A stretch of 64,000 bases of DNA from Acidobacteriota bacterium (GCA_022562055.1 JADFQA010000004.1:1-64000); one strand, 5' to 3'; positions 40,661 to 49,541 are shown, counted from the first letter of the stretch. Notes: generated from the letters alone by a model not told the origin. Made by a program: numbers and translations.

Positions 40661-43032
40661 GAGTCGATCCGCATCTTGGAATCGTCGGACGGGCCGCTCC
40701 CCGTGTCGACGCGCTGGCGCAGGCAACCGGCGCGTTGAAATACATTGACGACCTCTCGTATCCAGAGATGCTCCACGGCAAGATCCTTCACTCCATTCAG
40801 GCGCACGCCAGGATTCTCACTGTCGACACATCCGCAGCCGAGGCGCTTCCCGGTGTCCACGGGGTTCTCACCGGTGCGGATCTTCCCGTGGCCTTCGGAC
40901 TTCTCCCCGTGAGCCAGGATGAGCACGCTCTTGCAATCGATAAGGTCAGATACGTGGGCGACCCTGTGGCCGCAGTCGCGGCCGAAGATCCAGACACCGC
41001 GCAACAGGCCATAGAGCTCATCAAGGTCATGTACGAGCCGCTTGAGGTCGTCAGCACGATCGCGCAAGCTGTCGAGATCACAGACGAACCCATCCACGGT
41101 GACGGACCCCGCAACAATCGCGACCGCGAGGTGACGCTTGAATTCGGTGATGTCGACGCTGGCTTCGAAGCCGCTGACCACCTGCGCGAGGATGTGTTCT
41201 TCTACCAGGGAAACAACCACGCCGCCCTCGAAACGCACGGAGCGCTCGGTGTCGTGGGGGACGATGGGCGCCTCCACGTTTTTTCCGCGACCCAGGTGCC
41301 CCACTACCTTCACCGCATACTTGCCCGGGTTCTTGAGATGCCGGAGAACCGTATCCGGGTAACCGCTACCCCCACGGGTGGCGGTTTTGGGGGGAAGACC
41401 GACGTCTTCTCCCATGAGCTTGTCGCCGCAAAGATGGCCCTGGTCACCGGCCGTCCTGTGAAGTTCCTGCTCACTAGGGAGGAAGTCTTCTACGCGCACC
41501 GCGGCCGTCATCCGGTACTCATGTGGGTCAAGACCGGCTTCACCGCCGATGGCCGGATCACCGCGATGTCGTTCAAAACGTTCCTCGACGGTGGCGCCTA
41601 TGGCAGTTACGGGGCGGCTTCGCTGCTCTACACCGGACAACTACAGACGGTCACCTACTCCATACCGGCCTACCGATTCGAGGGAGTGCGAGTGTTCACC
41701 AACAAGCCGGCCTGCGGGCCAAAACGAGGCCATGGCACACCCCAGCCCCGCTTCGGCCTCGAAGTGCACCTCGACAAGGCCGCCGACGAGCTCGGCATTG
41801 ACCCCGTGACACTACGAAAACGAAACCTCGTTAAGCCGCACAGCACCACGGTGAACCATCTCCGGATCACGAGCTGTGGACTCGATGAGTGCATCGACCG
41901 AGTGGTGAATTCGTCCGGGTACCTGGACCGGCGCCGCAAGCTCTCCGCGGGACGCGGGGTCGGATTCGCGATCGGGGCGTACATGTCCGGCGCGGGTCTG
42001 CCCATCTACTTCAACGACATGCCTCAGTCCGAGGTGATGCTCAAGGTCGACCGTGGCGGAGGTGTGACCGTCTACTCGATGGCAGCCGACTGCGGACAGG
42101 GGTCAACGACCATGCTCGCGACCGTCGTCGGCGAGGCACTCGGACTCGACCCCGCAGAGCTGGCCCTCGTTACCGCGGACACAGATCTCACCCCCGTCGA
42201 CCTCGGTTCGTACTCCAGTCGGGTGACGTTCATGGCGGGCAACGCAGCCCTCGACGCTGCCCTGAAGCTCACCGACCTCGTACTCACCGCTGTTGCGGAC
42301 GAACTCGATCTCGACCCGGATGTGGTTTCGATCGGCAAGGGGGTTGTGCGCGCAGGCGATCGCGAGATCCCGTGGCCGGAGGCCGTCCGCATCGCCGAGG
42401 CAAAGCGGGGTCTTCTCGTGACGACAGGCACATACAAACCGCCGAAGGACATCATGGGGGACTATCGAGGCGCCGGCGTCGGCCCCTCGCCCGCGTACTC
42501 GTACTCGGCATGTGTTGTCGAAGTCGAGTGTGATCCGGAGACCGGGCACCTAGCGGTCGAGAACGTGTGGCTCGCCCACGACGTCGGTCGAGCCATCAAC
42601 CCGCTGCTCGTGCGGGGCCAGATCGAAGGCAGCGTGCACATGGCGCTCGGGGAGGTCCTGATGGAGGAGCAGGCCTTCCGGGGAGCGTTGCATTACGGCC
42701 CTTCACTTCTGGACTACAAGATCCCCACCGTTCTCGAAATGCCCCGCGTCGAGTCCATCATTGTTGAATCGATTGATTCCGAGGGTCCGTTCGGTGCAAA
42801 GGAGGTCGGCCAGGGTCCGCTCCTGCCGGTCATCCCTGCGGTGGTGAACGCCGTCCACGACGCCCTCGGCATCCGCGTGGACGAGATTCCGCTTCGGCCC
42901 GACAAGATTCTCGCCGCGCTCGACGACCTCAAGCGCGGAGGGGAAGGCCGTCACGGCCCGACAGGCCTTCCCGACTACACGTTCCGCTCGCCGCTGCACG
43001 TCGACCCACCACCGGAGATGGTGACCGTCTGA
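40657..43032 (+). CDS. hcrA: 4-hydroxybenzoyl-CoA reductase alpha subunit, molybdopterin protein (HcrA)
   Basis: The 791-residue protein has the molybdopterin-binding motifs of xanthine oxidase-family large subunits: TGGGFGGKTDVFSHE (about residues 245-259), the CGPKRGHGTPQPRFG loop (about residues 351-365), CGQGSTTMLA and, near the end, PFGAKEVGQGPLLP carrying the conserved glutamate. The CO-dehydrogenase-specific active-site loop (AYxCSFR) is absent, and the GPKRGHGTPQPRF loop is the one found in 4-hydroxybenzoyl-CoA reductases. It reductively removes the phenolic hydroxyl of 4-hydroxybenzoyl-CoA to give benzoyl-CoA. GTG start, overlapping hcrC. Confidence 0.9.
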   Translation: MRVDPHLGIVGRAAPRVDALAQATGALKYIDDLSYPEMLHGKILHSIQAHARILTVDTSAAEALPGVHGVLTGADLPVAFGLLPVSQDEHALAIDKVRYVGDPVAAVAAEDPDTAQQAIELIKVMYEPLEVVSTIAQAVEITDEPIHGDGPRNNRDREVTLEFGDVDAGFEAADHLREDVFFYQGNNHAALETHGALGVVGDDGRLHVFSATQVPHYLHRILARVLEMPENRIRVTATPTGGGFGGKTDVFSHELVAAKMALVTGRPVKFLLTREEVFYAHRGRHPVLMWVKTGFTADGRITAMSFKTFLDGGAYGSYGAASLLYTGQLQTVTYSIPAYRFEGVRVFTNKPACGPKRGHGTPQPRFGLEVHLDKAADELGIDPVTLRKRNLVKPHSTTVNHLRITSCGLDECIDRVVNSSGYLDRRRKLSAGRGVGFAIGAYMSGAGLPIYFNDMPQSEVMLKVDRGGGVTVYSMAADCGQGSTTMLATVVGEALGLDPAELALVTADTDLTPVDLGSYSSRVTFMAGNAALDAALKLTDLVLTAVADELDLDPDVVSIGKGVVRAGDREIPWPEAVRIAEAKRGLLVTTGTYKPPKDIMGDYRGAGVGPSPAYSYSACVVEVECDPETGHLAVENVWLAHDVGRAINPLLVRGQIEGSVHMALGEVLMEEQAFRGALHYGPSLLDYKIPTVLEMPRVESIIVESIDSEGPFGAKEVGQGPLLPVIPAVVNAVHDALGIRVDEIPLRPDKILAALDDLKRGGEGRHGPTGLPDYTFRSPLHVDPPPEMVTV

Positions 43033-44000
43033 TGCTACGACTCCCACCCCTTCGCCACGAGGCGCCATTAACAATCGAGGAGGCGGTTGCGCTGCTTGCC
43101 GAGGACGGCGCGCTGCTCGCCGCCGGCGGCAGCGACCTTGTTCCGAATCTCAAGCGACGCCAATACCCAGACGCTCGATCCATTGTCTCTCTTCGTCGTA
43201 TCCCCGACCTGGCGGGAGTAAGGGTCGATGTTGATGGGACCATCCGGATCGGCGCGCTGGTGACGCTCGCCGAAATTGTGCTGGACACGCGAATTCCGGC
43301 AGCGCTTCGGGAAGCGGCCGGGGCGGTGGCTTCGCCGCAGATCCGTAATCAGGGCACCGTTGGCGGAAACCTCTGCGTCGACACGCGTTGCGACTGGCTC
43401 AACGTCCCCGAAACGTGGCGCCAAGCGGCCGAACCATGTCTCAAGGCCGGTGGGGAGATGTGCTGGGTTGCTCCGGCGAAGAAGGACTGCTGGGCTGTGA
43501 GCAGCTCCGACCTCGCTCCGGTCATGATCGTATTAGGTGCCGAGGTGCAGCTCATCAATAGCGAGGGGCAGCGCTCAATTCCCGTGGAGGAGCTGTATCG
43601 GAACGACGGCATAGCGTACCTCGCGAAGGCCCCGAACGAGATCCTCACCGAGATCACTATCGGAGTCCACACCGATCTCCGAGCCACCTATCAGAAGCTG
43701 CGACGTCGGGCAAGCATCGACTTCCCCATCCTGGGAGTCGCAGCTGCGGTCCGGCTCGACGCTACCGGCACATGTACTGAGGCGCGCATCGTCCTCGGCG
43801 CGGTCGCCTCTGCTCCCCTGCGGGTCCCGACCGCCGAGCAGGCCCTGATCGGACGGACATACGACTCCGACTCGATCGCTGAGGCGGCCGAAGCCGCGAG
43901 AAAACTCGCCAGACCCCTCAACAACACCGACCTCACCTCACGCTATCGGAAGCGCATGATCCCTGTATTCGTGAAACGTGCCCTTGAGAAGCTTGCCTGA
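43032..44000 (+). CDS. hcrB: 4-hydroxybenzoyl-CoA reductase beta subunit, FAD protein with extra [4Fe-4S] insert (HcrB)
   Basis: This 322-residue FAD-binding subunit has AAGGSDLVPNLKRRQY and the QGTVGGNLCVDTRC motif. Inserted after this is a roughly 40-residue loop with Cys120, Cys136, Cys144 and Cys153. Their spacing (16, 8, 9) equals that of the [4Fe-4S] ligands in the Thauera aromatica enzyme (Cys122, 138, 146, 155 as I recall), an addition diagnostic for 4-hydroxybenzoyl-CoA reductase within this family. The cluster lets the enzyme take low-potential electrons from ferredoxin. The start overlaps the hcrA stop by one base (TGATG). Confidence 0.93.
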   Translation: MLRLPPLRHEAPLTIEEAVALLAEDGALLAAGGSDLVPNLKRRQYPDARSIVSLRRIPDLAGVRVDVDGTIRIGALVTLAEIVLDTRIPAALREAAGAVASPQIRNQGTVGGNLCVDTRCDWLNVPETWRQAAEPCLKAGGEMCWVAPAKKDCWAVSSSDLAPVMIVLGAEVQLINSEGQRSIPVEELYRNDGIAYLAKAPNEILTEITIGVHTDLRATYQKLRRRASIDFPILGVAAAVRLDATGTCTEARIVLGAVASAPLRVPTAEQALIGRTYDSDSIAEAAEAARKLARPLNNTDLTSRYRKRMIPVFVKRALEKLA

Positions 44001-44040
44001 CCTCGAGCTGAGGGTGCGCCGTTTCGGCGATGGTCCGTCC

Positions 44041-44496
44041 TCAGGGGAGAGGGATCTCGTCCCGGTGTCCGAAACCGAGTTCGTTGTCGACGAAGTGACA
44101 GTGTTCGGGCACAAGCTCGTACCAGGTCACTCGTTTCAGTGCGACCCTGATCAGCGCCGGAGCCTGATCTGGTCCAGTCACGGGAAATTTCTCCGCATAC
44201 CGCCTTGCTGCCCCGATCCGTTCTGAGCCTGAAAGAACCCTGACCCGACCCTCGATCTGGATGCCCTTGATCTCCGTCCAGTTGTTGTAGTCCTCATGGA
44301 TGGCCGCTGCGCACCGGGGATCAGTGGACAGATCCTCGGCGTGGCGACTCCGGGGGGAGGACAGAAATGTGAGGGTGAACCCGGCGTTCACATAGAACAC
44401 GGCTGCGGCCCAGGGTCCGCTGGGTCCGTTGGTGGCCAACGTCATCACGTTGTGGTTCGCCAAGTAGTCCAGAACCTTGAGGCGGAGTTCGGACAT
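44041..44496 (-). CDS. Pyridoxamine 5'-phosphate oxidase-like flavin-binding protein
   Basis: The 151-residue protein has the split beta-barrel fold features of PPOX-class proteins (NHNVMTLATNGPSGPWAAAVFYVN, then FLSSPRSRHAEDLSTDPRCAAAI). Such small members bind FMN, F420 or heme, or act as general stress proteins. The ATG at 44496 has AAAGGGA upstream. It converges with hcrB and is divergent from ubiX by 73 bases. A role in flavin or prenyl-flavin handling near UbiX is conceivable but unsupported. Confidence 0.8.
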   Translation of the reverse strand: MSELRLKVLDYLANHNVMTLATNGPSGPWAAAVFYVNAGFTLTFLSSPRSRHAEDLSTDPRCAAAIHEDYNNWTEIKGIQIEGRVRVLSGSERIGAARRYAEKFPVTGPDQAPALIRVALKRVTWYELVPEHCHFVDNELGFGHRDEIPLP

Positions 44497-44569
44497 GTGA
44501 CGTTCCCTTTCAATTCTGAGTATGTTGGGTCTTGAGCGTACCTCTATCTCGTTGTGCGAGGAGTTCGTT

Positions 44570-45142
44570 GTGGTAACAGTGGATCGTCTTGTTGTCGGGA
44601 TATCCGGTGCCAGTGGTGTCGTGTACGGCGTCAGACTCCTTGAGGCGCTTGCCGACCGCAAGGACATCGAGACCCATCTTGTCGTGAGCGGCGGCGCATT
44701 GCGCACGCTCGAACTCGAGACCGATCTCACGCTTCGCGAGGTTGAGGCGCTCGCCGATCAGGTTCACGACGTGGACGATCTGGCTGCCCCGCTCTCGTCG
44801 GGATCCTTCCGGACGATGGGAATGGTTGTCGCCCCCTGCTCCATGAAGACCCTTTCGGGCATCGTGAATTCCTTCAGCGACAATCTCCTCATCCGGGCGG
44901 CGGATGTGACACTGAAGGAGCGCCGTCGGTTGGTACTGCTTCCCCGCGAGACGCCACTGCATCTCGGGCATGCACAGCTCTTCGTACGCGCCCTTGAAAT
45001 GGGTGCTGTTGTTATGCCGCCCGTTCCGGCGCTGTATCACCGTCCAACGACGGTCGCGGAGATCATCGATCACACGGTCGGACGAGTTCTTGACGTCTTC
45101 GACATCGACAACGATCTCGTTGCGCGTTGGACCGGTGGATGA
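44570..45142 (+). CDS. ubiX: Flavin prenyltransferase UbiX-like
   Basis: This 190-residue protein has the UbiX/Pad1 features LVVGISGASGVVYGVRLLEAL (about residues 7-27), FRTMGMVVAPCSMKTLSGIVNS and the C-terminal segment KERRRLVLLPRETPLHLGHAQL. UbiX makes prenylated FMN, the cofactor of UbiD-type decarboxylases. A UbiD-type gene lies 4.4 kb downstream (49542), so the pair probably serves the same reaction, carboxylation of phenylphosphate or decarboxylation of an aromatic acid. The GTG at 44570, six bases after GAGGAG, is preferred over the ATG at 44522. Confidence 0.9.
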   Translation: MVTVDRLVVGISGASGVVYGVRLLEALADRKDIETHLVVSGGALRTLELETDLTLREVEALADQVHDVDDLAAPLSSGSFRTMGMVVAPCSMKTLSGIVNSFSDNLLIRAADVTLKERRRLVLLPRETPLHLGHAQLFVRALEMGAVVMPPVPALYHRPTTVAEIIDHTVGRVLDVFDIDNDLVARWTGG

Positions 45143-45209
45143 ACTCGCCGCGACGGCGCAGTCATCTGAACGCATAGTCCCGGTCTAGCGAGGCTGCCCC
45201 GACAGCCGT

Positions 45210-45239
45210 TTGACACGGAAAACATGGTCGCGTTATGGT
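45210..45239 (+). promoter_or_regulatory. Predicted promoter before the pps genes
   Basis: TTGACA (45210-45215) and TATGGT (45234-45239) are separated by 18 bases. The IclR-type site at 45244-45271 begins four bases past the -10 and would cover the transcription start. The 5' leader to the ppsB-like start would be about 170 bases; nothing structured was recognised in it. Confidence 0.6.
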
Positions 45240-45243
45240 TCTA

Positions 45244-45271
45244 TATCAAGAACAAGGTTCTATGACACGAA
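45244..45271 (+). promoter_or_regulatory. IclR-type operator, copy 1 (pps promoter)
   Basis: A 28-base sequence starting TATCAAGAACAAGGTTCTAT is repeated at 48599-48626 with one mismatch (27 of 28 identical). It contains the inverted half-sites AGAAC and GTTCT. The copy overlaps the presumed transcription start of the pps genes, a position suited to repression. The IclR protein encoded at 48688 is the likely binder. Confidence 0.75.
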
Positions 45272-45418
45272 CATATCATGTACATGGGTATTTCGCATCA
45301 TGACACGGCCATGGTTGTGGAGAGACCCGCCGCGAACCCATGAATCGGTCCGAAATCGTTCCCGCGGCAGCTCGACTGAGGTCGAGCTCATCCAGCCCTA
45401 CGCGGGGCTAAAAGCACC

Positions 45419-46567
45419 GTGAAGATGGACACCGAGTACCTGGTTGTGTTCGAGAACTGCCTCGACGACAGCGTCGCCTTGGTCGGAGGCAAGAGCACGG
45501 GACTCGGAAGCATGATCCGGGCGGGGATCCCGGTTCCTCCCGGTTTCGCGGTGACCACCCGTGCCTATAGGGCGATGCTCGAAGAAGGAGCATTGGATCA
45601 TGAGATCGCCGAACTCCTTGATCGGGCGGATCCCGACGACGTCGCCGGCCTTGAAGAGATCAGCCGTTCGATCGCTGCCTTGATCGAGGGTTCCGCCATT
45701 CCCGCAGATGTCGAGGCGGAGATTCGCCAGGGATACGACATGCTTGCCTCGGTGTCCTGTGGTGGAACAGATGCGAATGGACGCGATCTGGATTTGCCAG
45801 TCGCCGTGCGTTCGAGCGCCACCGTAGAGGATCTGCCCGACGCGAGTTTCGCGGGCCAGCAGGATACGTTCTTGTGGATCGTTGGCGCGGACAGCGTTCT
45901 TGAGCATGTGAGACGCTGCTGGTCGAGCCTGTACACCGCACGGGCAATCGCCTACCGAATCGAGAAGGGCTACCACCGCGAGAAGATCCACATGAGCGTG
46001 GTCATTCAGAAAATGGTGAATGCCCGCGCCGCCGGTGTGATGTTCACGCTCAATCCGATCAACGGCGACCGCTCGAAAGTCGCAATCGATGCAAGCTGGG
46101 GACTGGGCGAAGCTGTGGCCTCAGGTGAGGTGACGCCGGATAACTACCTCGTCGATACGATCGCGATGAGGATCGCCAAACGCACAGTTTCATCCAAGGC
46201 GATTGAATATCGTGCGAATCCTGCCACGGAACGGATCGAGCGGACCGTCGTGCCACCGGAACGCCGGGATGCCCCGTGCCTCGCTGACGAAGAGATTCTC
46301 ACTCTCAGTCGCCTGGCGCGCCGCGTCGAAGCCCACCACGGGCGTCCCCAGGATCTCGAGTGGGCGATCGACGCCGATCTCGAACCACCTGACAACATCG
46401 TGCTCCTTCAGAGTCGGCCCGAAACGGTCTGGAGCGATCGCGATCGCAAACAGGTTTCTAGGGGCGACCGGTCGACCATGGACCACATCGTGGCGAATCT
46501 CCTCGCCGGAGTTCGGCTGCGACACGGCGATTCGGATACCGACAATATCGGAGGTGTGCTGGGTTAG
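45419..46567 (+). CDS. ppsB: Phenylphosphate synthase, ATP-binding subunit (PpsB-like; PEP synthase N-terminal domain)
   Basis: This 382-residue protein corresponds only to the N-terminal, ATP-grasp domain of PEP synthase: GGKSTGLGSMIRAGIPVPPGFAVTTRAY, VRSSATVEDLPDASFAGQQDTFLW, MSVVIQKMVNARAAGVMFTLNP and DLEWAIDADLEPPDNIVLLQSRPE. It lacks the phosphohistidine and PEP-binding domains. In Thauera aromatica phenylphosphate synthase is split the same way, with a subunit of about 40 kDa resembling the PEP synthase N-terminus and one of about 70 kDa with the catalytic histidine, which is the next gene here. Start is GTG 45419 or ATG 45425. A third CBS-domain subunit (PpsC) was not found. Confidence 0.85.
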   Translation: MKMDTEYLVVFENCLDDSVALVGGKSTGLGSMIRAGIPVPPGFAVTTRAYRAMLEEGALDHEIAELLDRADPDDVAGLEEISRSIAALIEGSAIPADVEAEIRQGYDMLASVSCGGTDANGRDLDLPVAVRSSATVEDLPDASFAGQQDTFLWIVGADSVLEHVRRCWSSLYTARAIAYRIEKGYHREKIHMSVVIQKMVNARAAGVMFTLNPINGDRSKVAIDASWGLGEAVASGEVTPDNYLVDTIAMRIAKRTVSSKAIEYRANPATERIERTVVPPERRDAPCLADEEILTLSRLARRVEAHHGRPQDLEWAIDADLEPPDNIVLLQSRPETVWSDRDRKQVSRGDRSTMDHIVANLLAGVRLRHGDSDTDNIGGVLG

Positions 46568-46652
46568 ACCAACGATGCAACGGCGCCGGTGGCCTGGGAC
46601 GGCGGTGAGGAACTCGGACAACAGACAGATACGCAAACGCGAGGAGAGACCG

Positions 46653-48473
46653 ATGAGCGAAACACGTTTCCCCAATCCCTTCGAGGTGCCAACCCCGGAA
46701 GGTTGTGAGGGATGGGAAGATCTATACCCGTACTACTACCTGTTCAGTGAGGAACGCAGGGAGTTCGAGGAGTCGAAGTTCTGGTTCTTCGACGGCATGC
46801 ACCACCCGGAGGTGTTGTACCCGTTTGACACCATCACCTGTGAGAGTTGGTGGGTTGCGTTGGGGGAGATGAATACGCGGGTCTTCATCGTGCCCCCGGC
46901 CCTGGGGATCGACCAGAGAGTTCTCAACGGACGCCTCTACATCAGCGCAAATGCGATCATGGACGAAGAGGTTGTCGAGGAACGGGTAGCGCACTTCATG
47001 GAGCGCGCCGGTTACTACTACGAGCACTGGGATGAGCTCTACGACAAGTGGAAGGACAAGGCTCGCCAGACGATCGAAGAGCTCAAGGCAGTGGACGTCA
47101 AACCTCTTCCTGAGATGGAGGACATCGAGGTCGTCCATGCCGGCAGGGGCCTCACCTCGGCGTACGACCTGCTCGTGGCGTACAACCGTGTCATCGAGAA
47201 CATGCACAAGATCTGGCATCTCCACTTCGAGTTTCTGAATCTGGGTTACGCCGCCTACCTGACCTACTTCGGGTTCTGCAAAGAACTCTTTCCTGACATC
47301 CCTGATCAGGTTGTGGCTCAGATGGTGGCCGGCATCGATGTCCTCCTCTTCCGACCAGACGCGGAATTGAAGAAGCTCGCGGCGAAAGCTGTGGATCTCG
47401 GGGTGGGTGACGCCCTCAAGGACAACACTGAGCCGGCCGTGGTGATCGAAGCGCTTGAGCAGTCAGAAGCAGGTCGACGGTGGATAGCGGAGCTTGAGAA
47501 GGCGAAGGACCCCTGGTTCTACTTCTCGACAGGCTCAGGTTTCTACCACCATCACAAGACCTGGATCAATGACCAAACCTTCCCTTTCAGCGGAATTGCC
47601 GACTACATCCGCAAGATCGAGGCAGGCAAGAGCATTGAACGTCCCCTGAAAGAAATCATCGCGGAGCGCGATCGCCTGTCTGCCGAGTATGCGGCGCTTC
47701 TCGACGGCGATGACCTCAAGAACTTCAACGACCAGTTGGGCCTCGCAAGAACGGTCTTCCCGTTCATAGAGGACCACAACTTCTACGTTGAACACTGGCA
47801 CCATGCCGTGTTCTGGAACAAGATGCGCGAGTTCGGCCAGATCTTTGTCGACGCCGGGTTCTTCGAGGAGGTGGACGATATGTTCTACCTCCATCGCTTC
47901 GAGGTCGAGGCTGCGCTATACGACCTCATTTCCTCTTGGGCCGTCGGAACGCCGGCGAGAGGCCCGGGATACTGGCCGAAGAAGATCGTGAAACGCAAGG
48001 AGCTCTTCGAGAAGCTCTCCGAGTGGACGCCGATCCCCGCTCTGGGCGAACCGCCTGAAGTCGTCACCGAACCGTTCACCATCATGTTGTGGGGAATCAC
48101 GACGGACTCGATCCAGAACTGGCTCGGTGTCGGTCAGGATGAGAGCGCCGACTATGACTTGAAGGGTTTCGCCGCGTCTCCCGGCACGGTCGAGGGTCTC
48201 GCGAGAGTGATCATGAGCGCGGATGAGCTCGCCGATGTGCAGGAAGGCGAAGTTCTCGTCTGCCCGATCACAAATCCGAGCTGGGGTCCGGTGTTCTCGA
48301 AAATCGCCGCGGCGGTGACCGACATCGGTGGAATGATGTCTCACGCCTCGATTGTGTGTAGAGAGTACGGCGTCCCAGCGGTCGTCGGAACCGGCTTTGC
48401 CACACAGAAGATTAAGACCGGTCAACGGCTGCGCGTCGACGGCGCTGCCGGGACCGTGACGTTCCTCGACTGA
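46653..48473 (+). CDS. ppsA: Phenylphosphate synthase, phosphohistidine subunit (PpsA-like)
   Basis: The 606-residue protein ends with the mobile phosphohistidine domain of PEP-utilising enzymes: GGMMSHASIVCREYGVPAVVG, with His564 as the phospho-acceptor. The Thauera subunit is about 70 kDa with its catalytic histidine near 569, so both size and position match. The N-terminal 480 residues (NPFEVPTPEGCEGWEDLYPYYYLF; FEFLNLGYAAYLTYFGFCKELFPDIP) have no ATP-grasp fold and probably form the phenol-binding part. The ATG at 46653 follows GAGGAGAG; an upstream in-frame extension merely overlaps ppsB. ATP plus phenol would give phenylphosphate, AMP and Pi. Confidence 0.87.
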   Translation: MSETRFPNPFEVPTPEGCEGWEDLYPYYYLFSEERREFEESKFWFFDGMHHPEVLYPFDTITCESWWVALGEMNTRVFIVPPALGIDQRVLNGRLYISANAIMDEEVVEERVAHFMERAGYYYEHWDELYDKWKDKARQTIEELKAVDVKPLPEMEDIEVVHAGRGLTSAYDLLVAYNRVIENMHKIWHLHFEFLNLGYAAYLTYFGFCKELFPDIPDQVVAQMVAGIDVLLFRPDAELKKLAAKAVDLGVGDALKDNTEPAVVIEALEQSEAGRRWIAELEKAKDPWFYFSTGSGFYHHHKTWINDQTFPFSGIADYIRKIEAGKSIERPLKEIIAERDRLSAEYAALLDGDDLKNFNDQLGLARTVFPFIEDHNFYVEHWHHAVFWNKMREFGQIFVDAGFFEEVDDMFYLHRFEVEAALYDLISSWAVGTPARGPGYWPKKIVKRKELFEKLSEWTPIPALGEPPEVVTEPFTIMLWGITTDSIQNWLGVGQDESADYDLKGFAASPGTVEGLARVIMSADELADVQEGEVLVCPITNPSWGPVFSKIAAAVTDIGGMMSHASIVCREYGVPAVVGTGFATQKIKTGQRLRVDGAAGTVTFLD

Positions 48474-48480
48474 GAGCCGC

Positions 48481-48515
48481 GACTCGCCCGGGGATTCCCC
48501 TGCCCCGGGCGAGTC
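48481..48515 (+). terminator. Strong hairpin after ppsA
   Basis: GACTCGCCCGGGG pairs perfectly with CCCCGGGCGAGTC (13 bp, 9-base loop) and starts seven bases after the ppsA stop. The following sequence (CCTGCTTATCT) is only weakly T-rich. It most likely ends the pps transcript before the separate iclR unit. Confidence 0.75.
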
Positions 48516-48598
48516 CCTGCTTATCTCTGGGAAACGACCGATCCGAGAAAGCAAGAACAGCCATTTGAGACTCAAACCTATTGTATGATATTGTTCCG

Positions 48599-48626
48599 TA
48601 TCAAGAACAAGGTTCTATGACCCGAA
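48599..48626 (+). promoter_or_regulatory. IclR-type operator, copy 2 (iclR promoter)
   Basis: This copy is 27/28 identical to 45244-45271. It lies nine bases past a -10-like TATGAT (48584-48589). It is extended upstream by TTGTTC (48591-48596), which pairs with GAACAA (48605-48610). Position upstream of iclR implies autoregulation together with control of the pps genes. Confidence 0.75.
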
Positions 48627-48687
48627 TAATGCTCTCCACCTGGCCGCCAGCCACACTGGCCCGCCCACGTCTTCGATTGAGGCGGAT

Positions 48688-49518
48688 GTGGTAGTGCGGG
48701 TTTCGGCAGTCGAACGGGCAATCCAGATTCTGCGTGCGTTCGAGCGTCACGATGACTACAGCCTCACCGAGCTGGTGTCGCTGCTGTCGCTCAACAAGAG
48801 CACGGCGTACGGGATCCTCCAAACACTCACCGACTTCCGGTTCCTCACGAGGGATCCGAGGACCCGCCGCTACCGCTTGGGGCCTGCCTTGATCCGCCTG
48901 GGTCATCTTGCCGATGTGCAGACCGAGATACGTGCTATTGCGCGGCCACACATGGAGTTGCTCGTTCAGAAGATTCGCAAGTCCGTACTCCTGGGAACGC
49001 TCAACGAGGATCAGCTCACGATTGTTGACAAGGTTGATCCTGTTGGCATCCTGCACGTGTCGGCGGCGATCGGCCAGCAGATCCCGTTCTCCGCCGGCTC
49101 CTTCGGTCGTGTTTTCCTCGCGTGGCTCCCCGATGATCGAGTCGACAGTTTGATTGCAACACACGGGCTTGAAGCTTTCACGCCGACCTCGATCACCGAC
49201 CCCGACGCCTACAAGGTAGAGCTCGCGCGAGTGCGCGAATGCGGGTACGCCGTGGATGACAAGGAGGAATACCTGGTCGGGGTGCGTGCAGTTTCGGTGC
49301 CGCTCAAGAATGCCGACGGCGTCGTTGCCGCTCTCACTGTCGTCGGGTTTACCTCACGTTCGGGAAACCAGCCCGGTGAGTACGCCATAAAGGCCGCAGT
49401 GCGGGCCGGACAGGAGATCTCGAGACAACTTGGCGCCGATATCGCGGATCCTGATGAGGTCTCAAGTGCGGAGGGTGTCGATCTGAAAAGTTCCCCCGGG
49501 GTGTCTCGTGACGTGTGA
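48688..49518 (+). CDS. IclR family transcriptional regulator
   Basis: This 276-residue protein has the IclR layout: N-terminal winged helix (SAVERAIQILRAFERHDDYSLTELVSLLSLNKSTAYGILQTL, about residues 6-47) and a C-terminal effector-binding domain (about residues 80-250). IclR proteins often control aromatic catabolic genes, with an aromatic acid or its CoA ester as effector. Two nearly identical 28-bp sites, one before its own gene and one before the pps genes, are its probable targets. It starts at GTG 48688 with no strong ribosome-binding site. The UbiD-type gene follows after only 23 bases, so the carboxylase is probably co-transcribed with it. Confidence 0.88.
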   Translation: MVVRVSAVERAIQILRAFERHDDYSLTELVSLLSLNKSTAYGILQTLTDFRFLTRDPRTRRYRLGPALIRLGHLADVQTEIRAIARPHMELLVQKIRKSVLLGTLNEDQLTIVDKVDPVGILHVSAAIGQQIPFSAGSFGRVFLAWLPDDRVDSLIATHGLEAFTPTSITDPDAYKVELARVRECGYAVDDKEEYLVGVRAVSVPLKNADGVVAALTVVGFTSRSGNQPGEYAIKAAVRAGQEISRQLGADIADPDEVSSAEGVDLKSSPGVSRDV

Positions 49519-49541
49519 CCATCTGAAGAAGGAGAGAAATC

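Noticed and set aside
40654-41640. 328-codon open frame on the minus strand
   Set aside because: It is antisense to hcrA and shows no recognisable domain.
40193-44000. Aerobic carbon monoxide dehydrogenase (coxSLM)
   Set aside because: The three-subunit molybdenum layout fits, but the CoxL active-site loop (AYxCSFR) is absent and the FAD subunit has the extra cysteine insert of 4-hydroxybenzoyl-CoA reductase.
45419-48473. A broken phosphoenolpyruvate synthase gene (frameshifted pseudogene)
   Set aside because: The two frames have separate ribosome-binding sites, an 85-base gap and no C-terminal PEP-binding domain; both match the split phenylphosphate synthase layout in size and catalytic histidine position.
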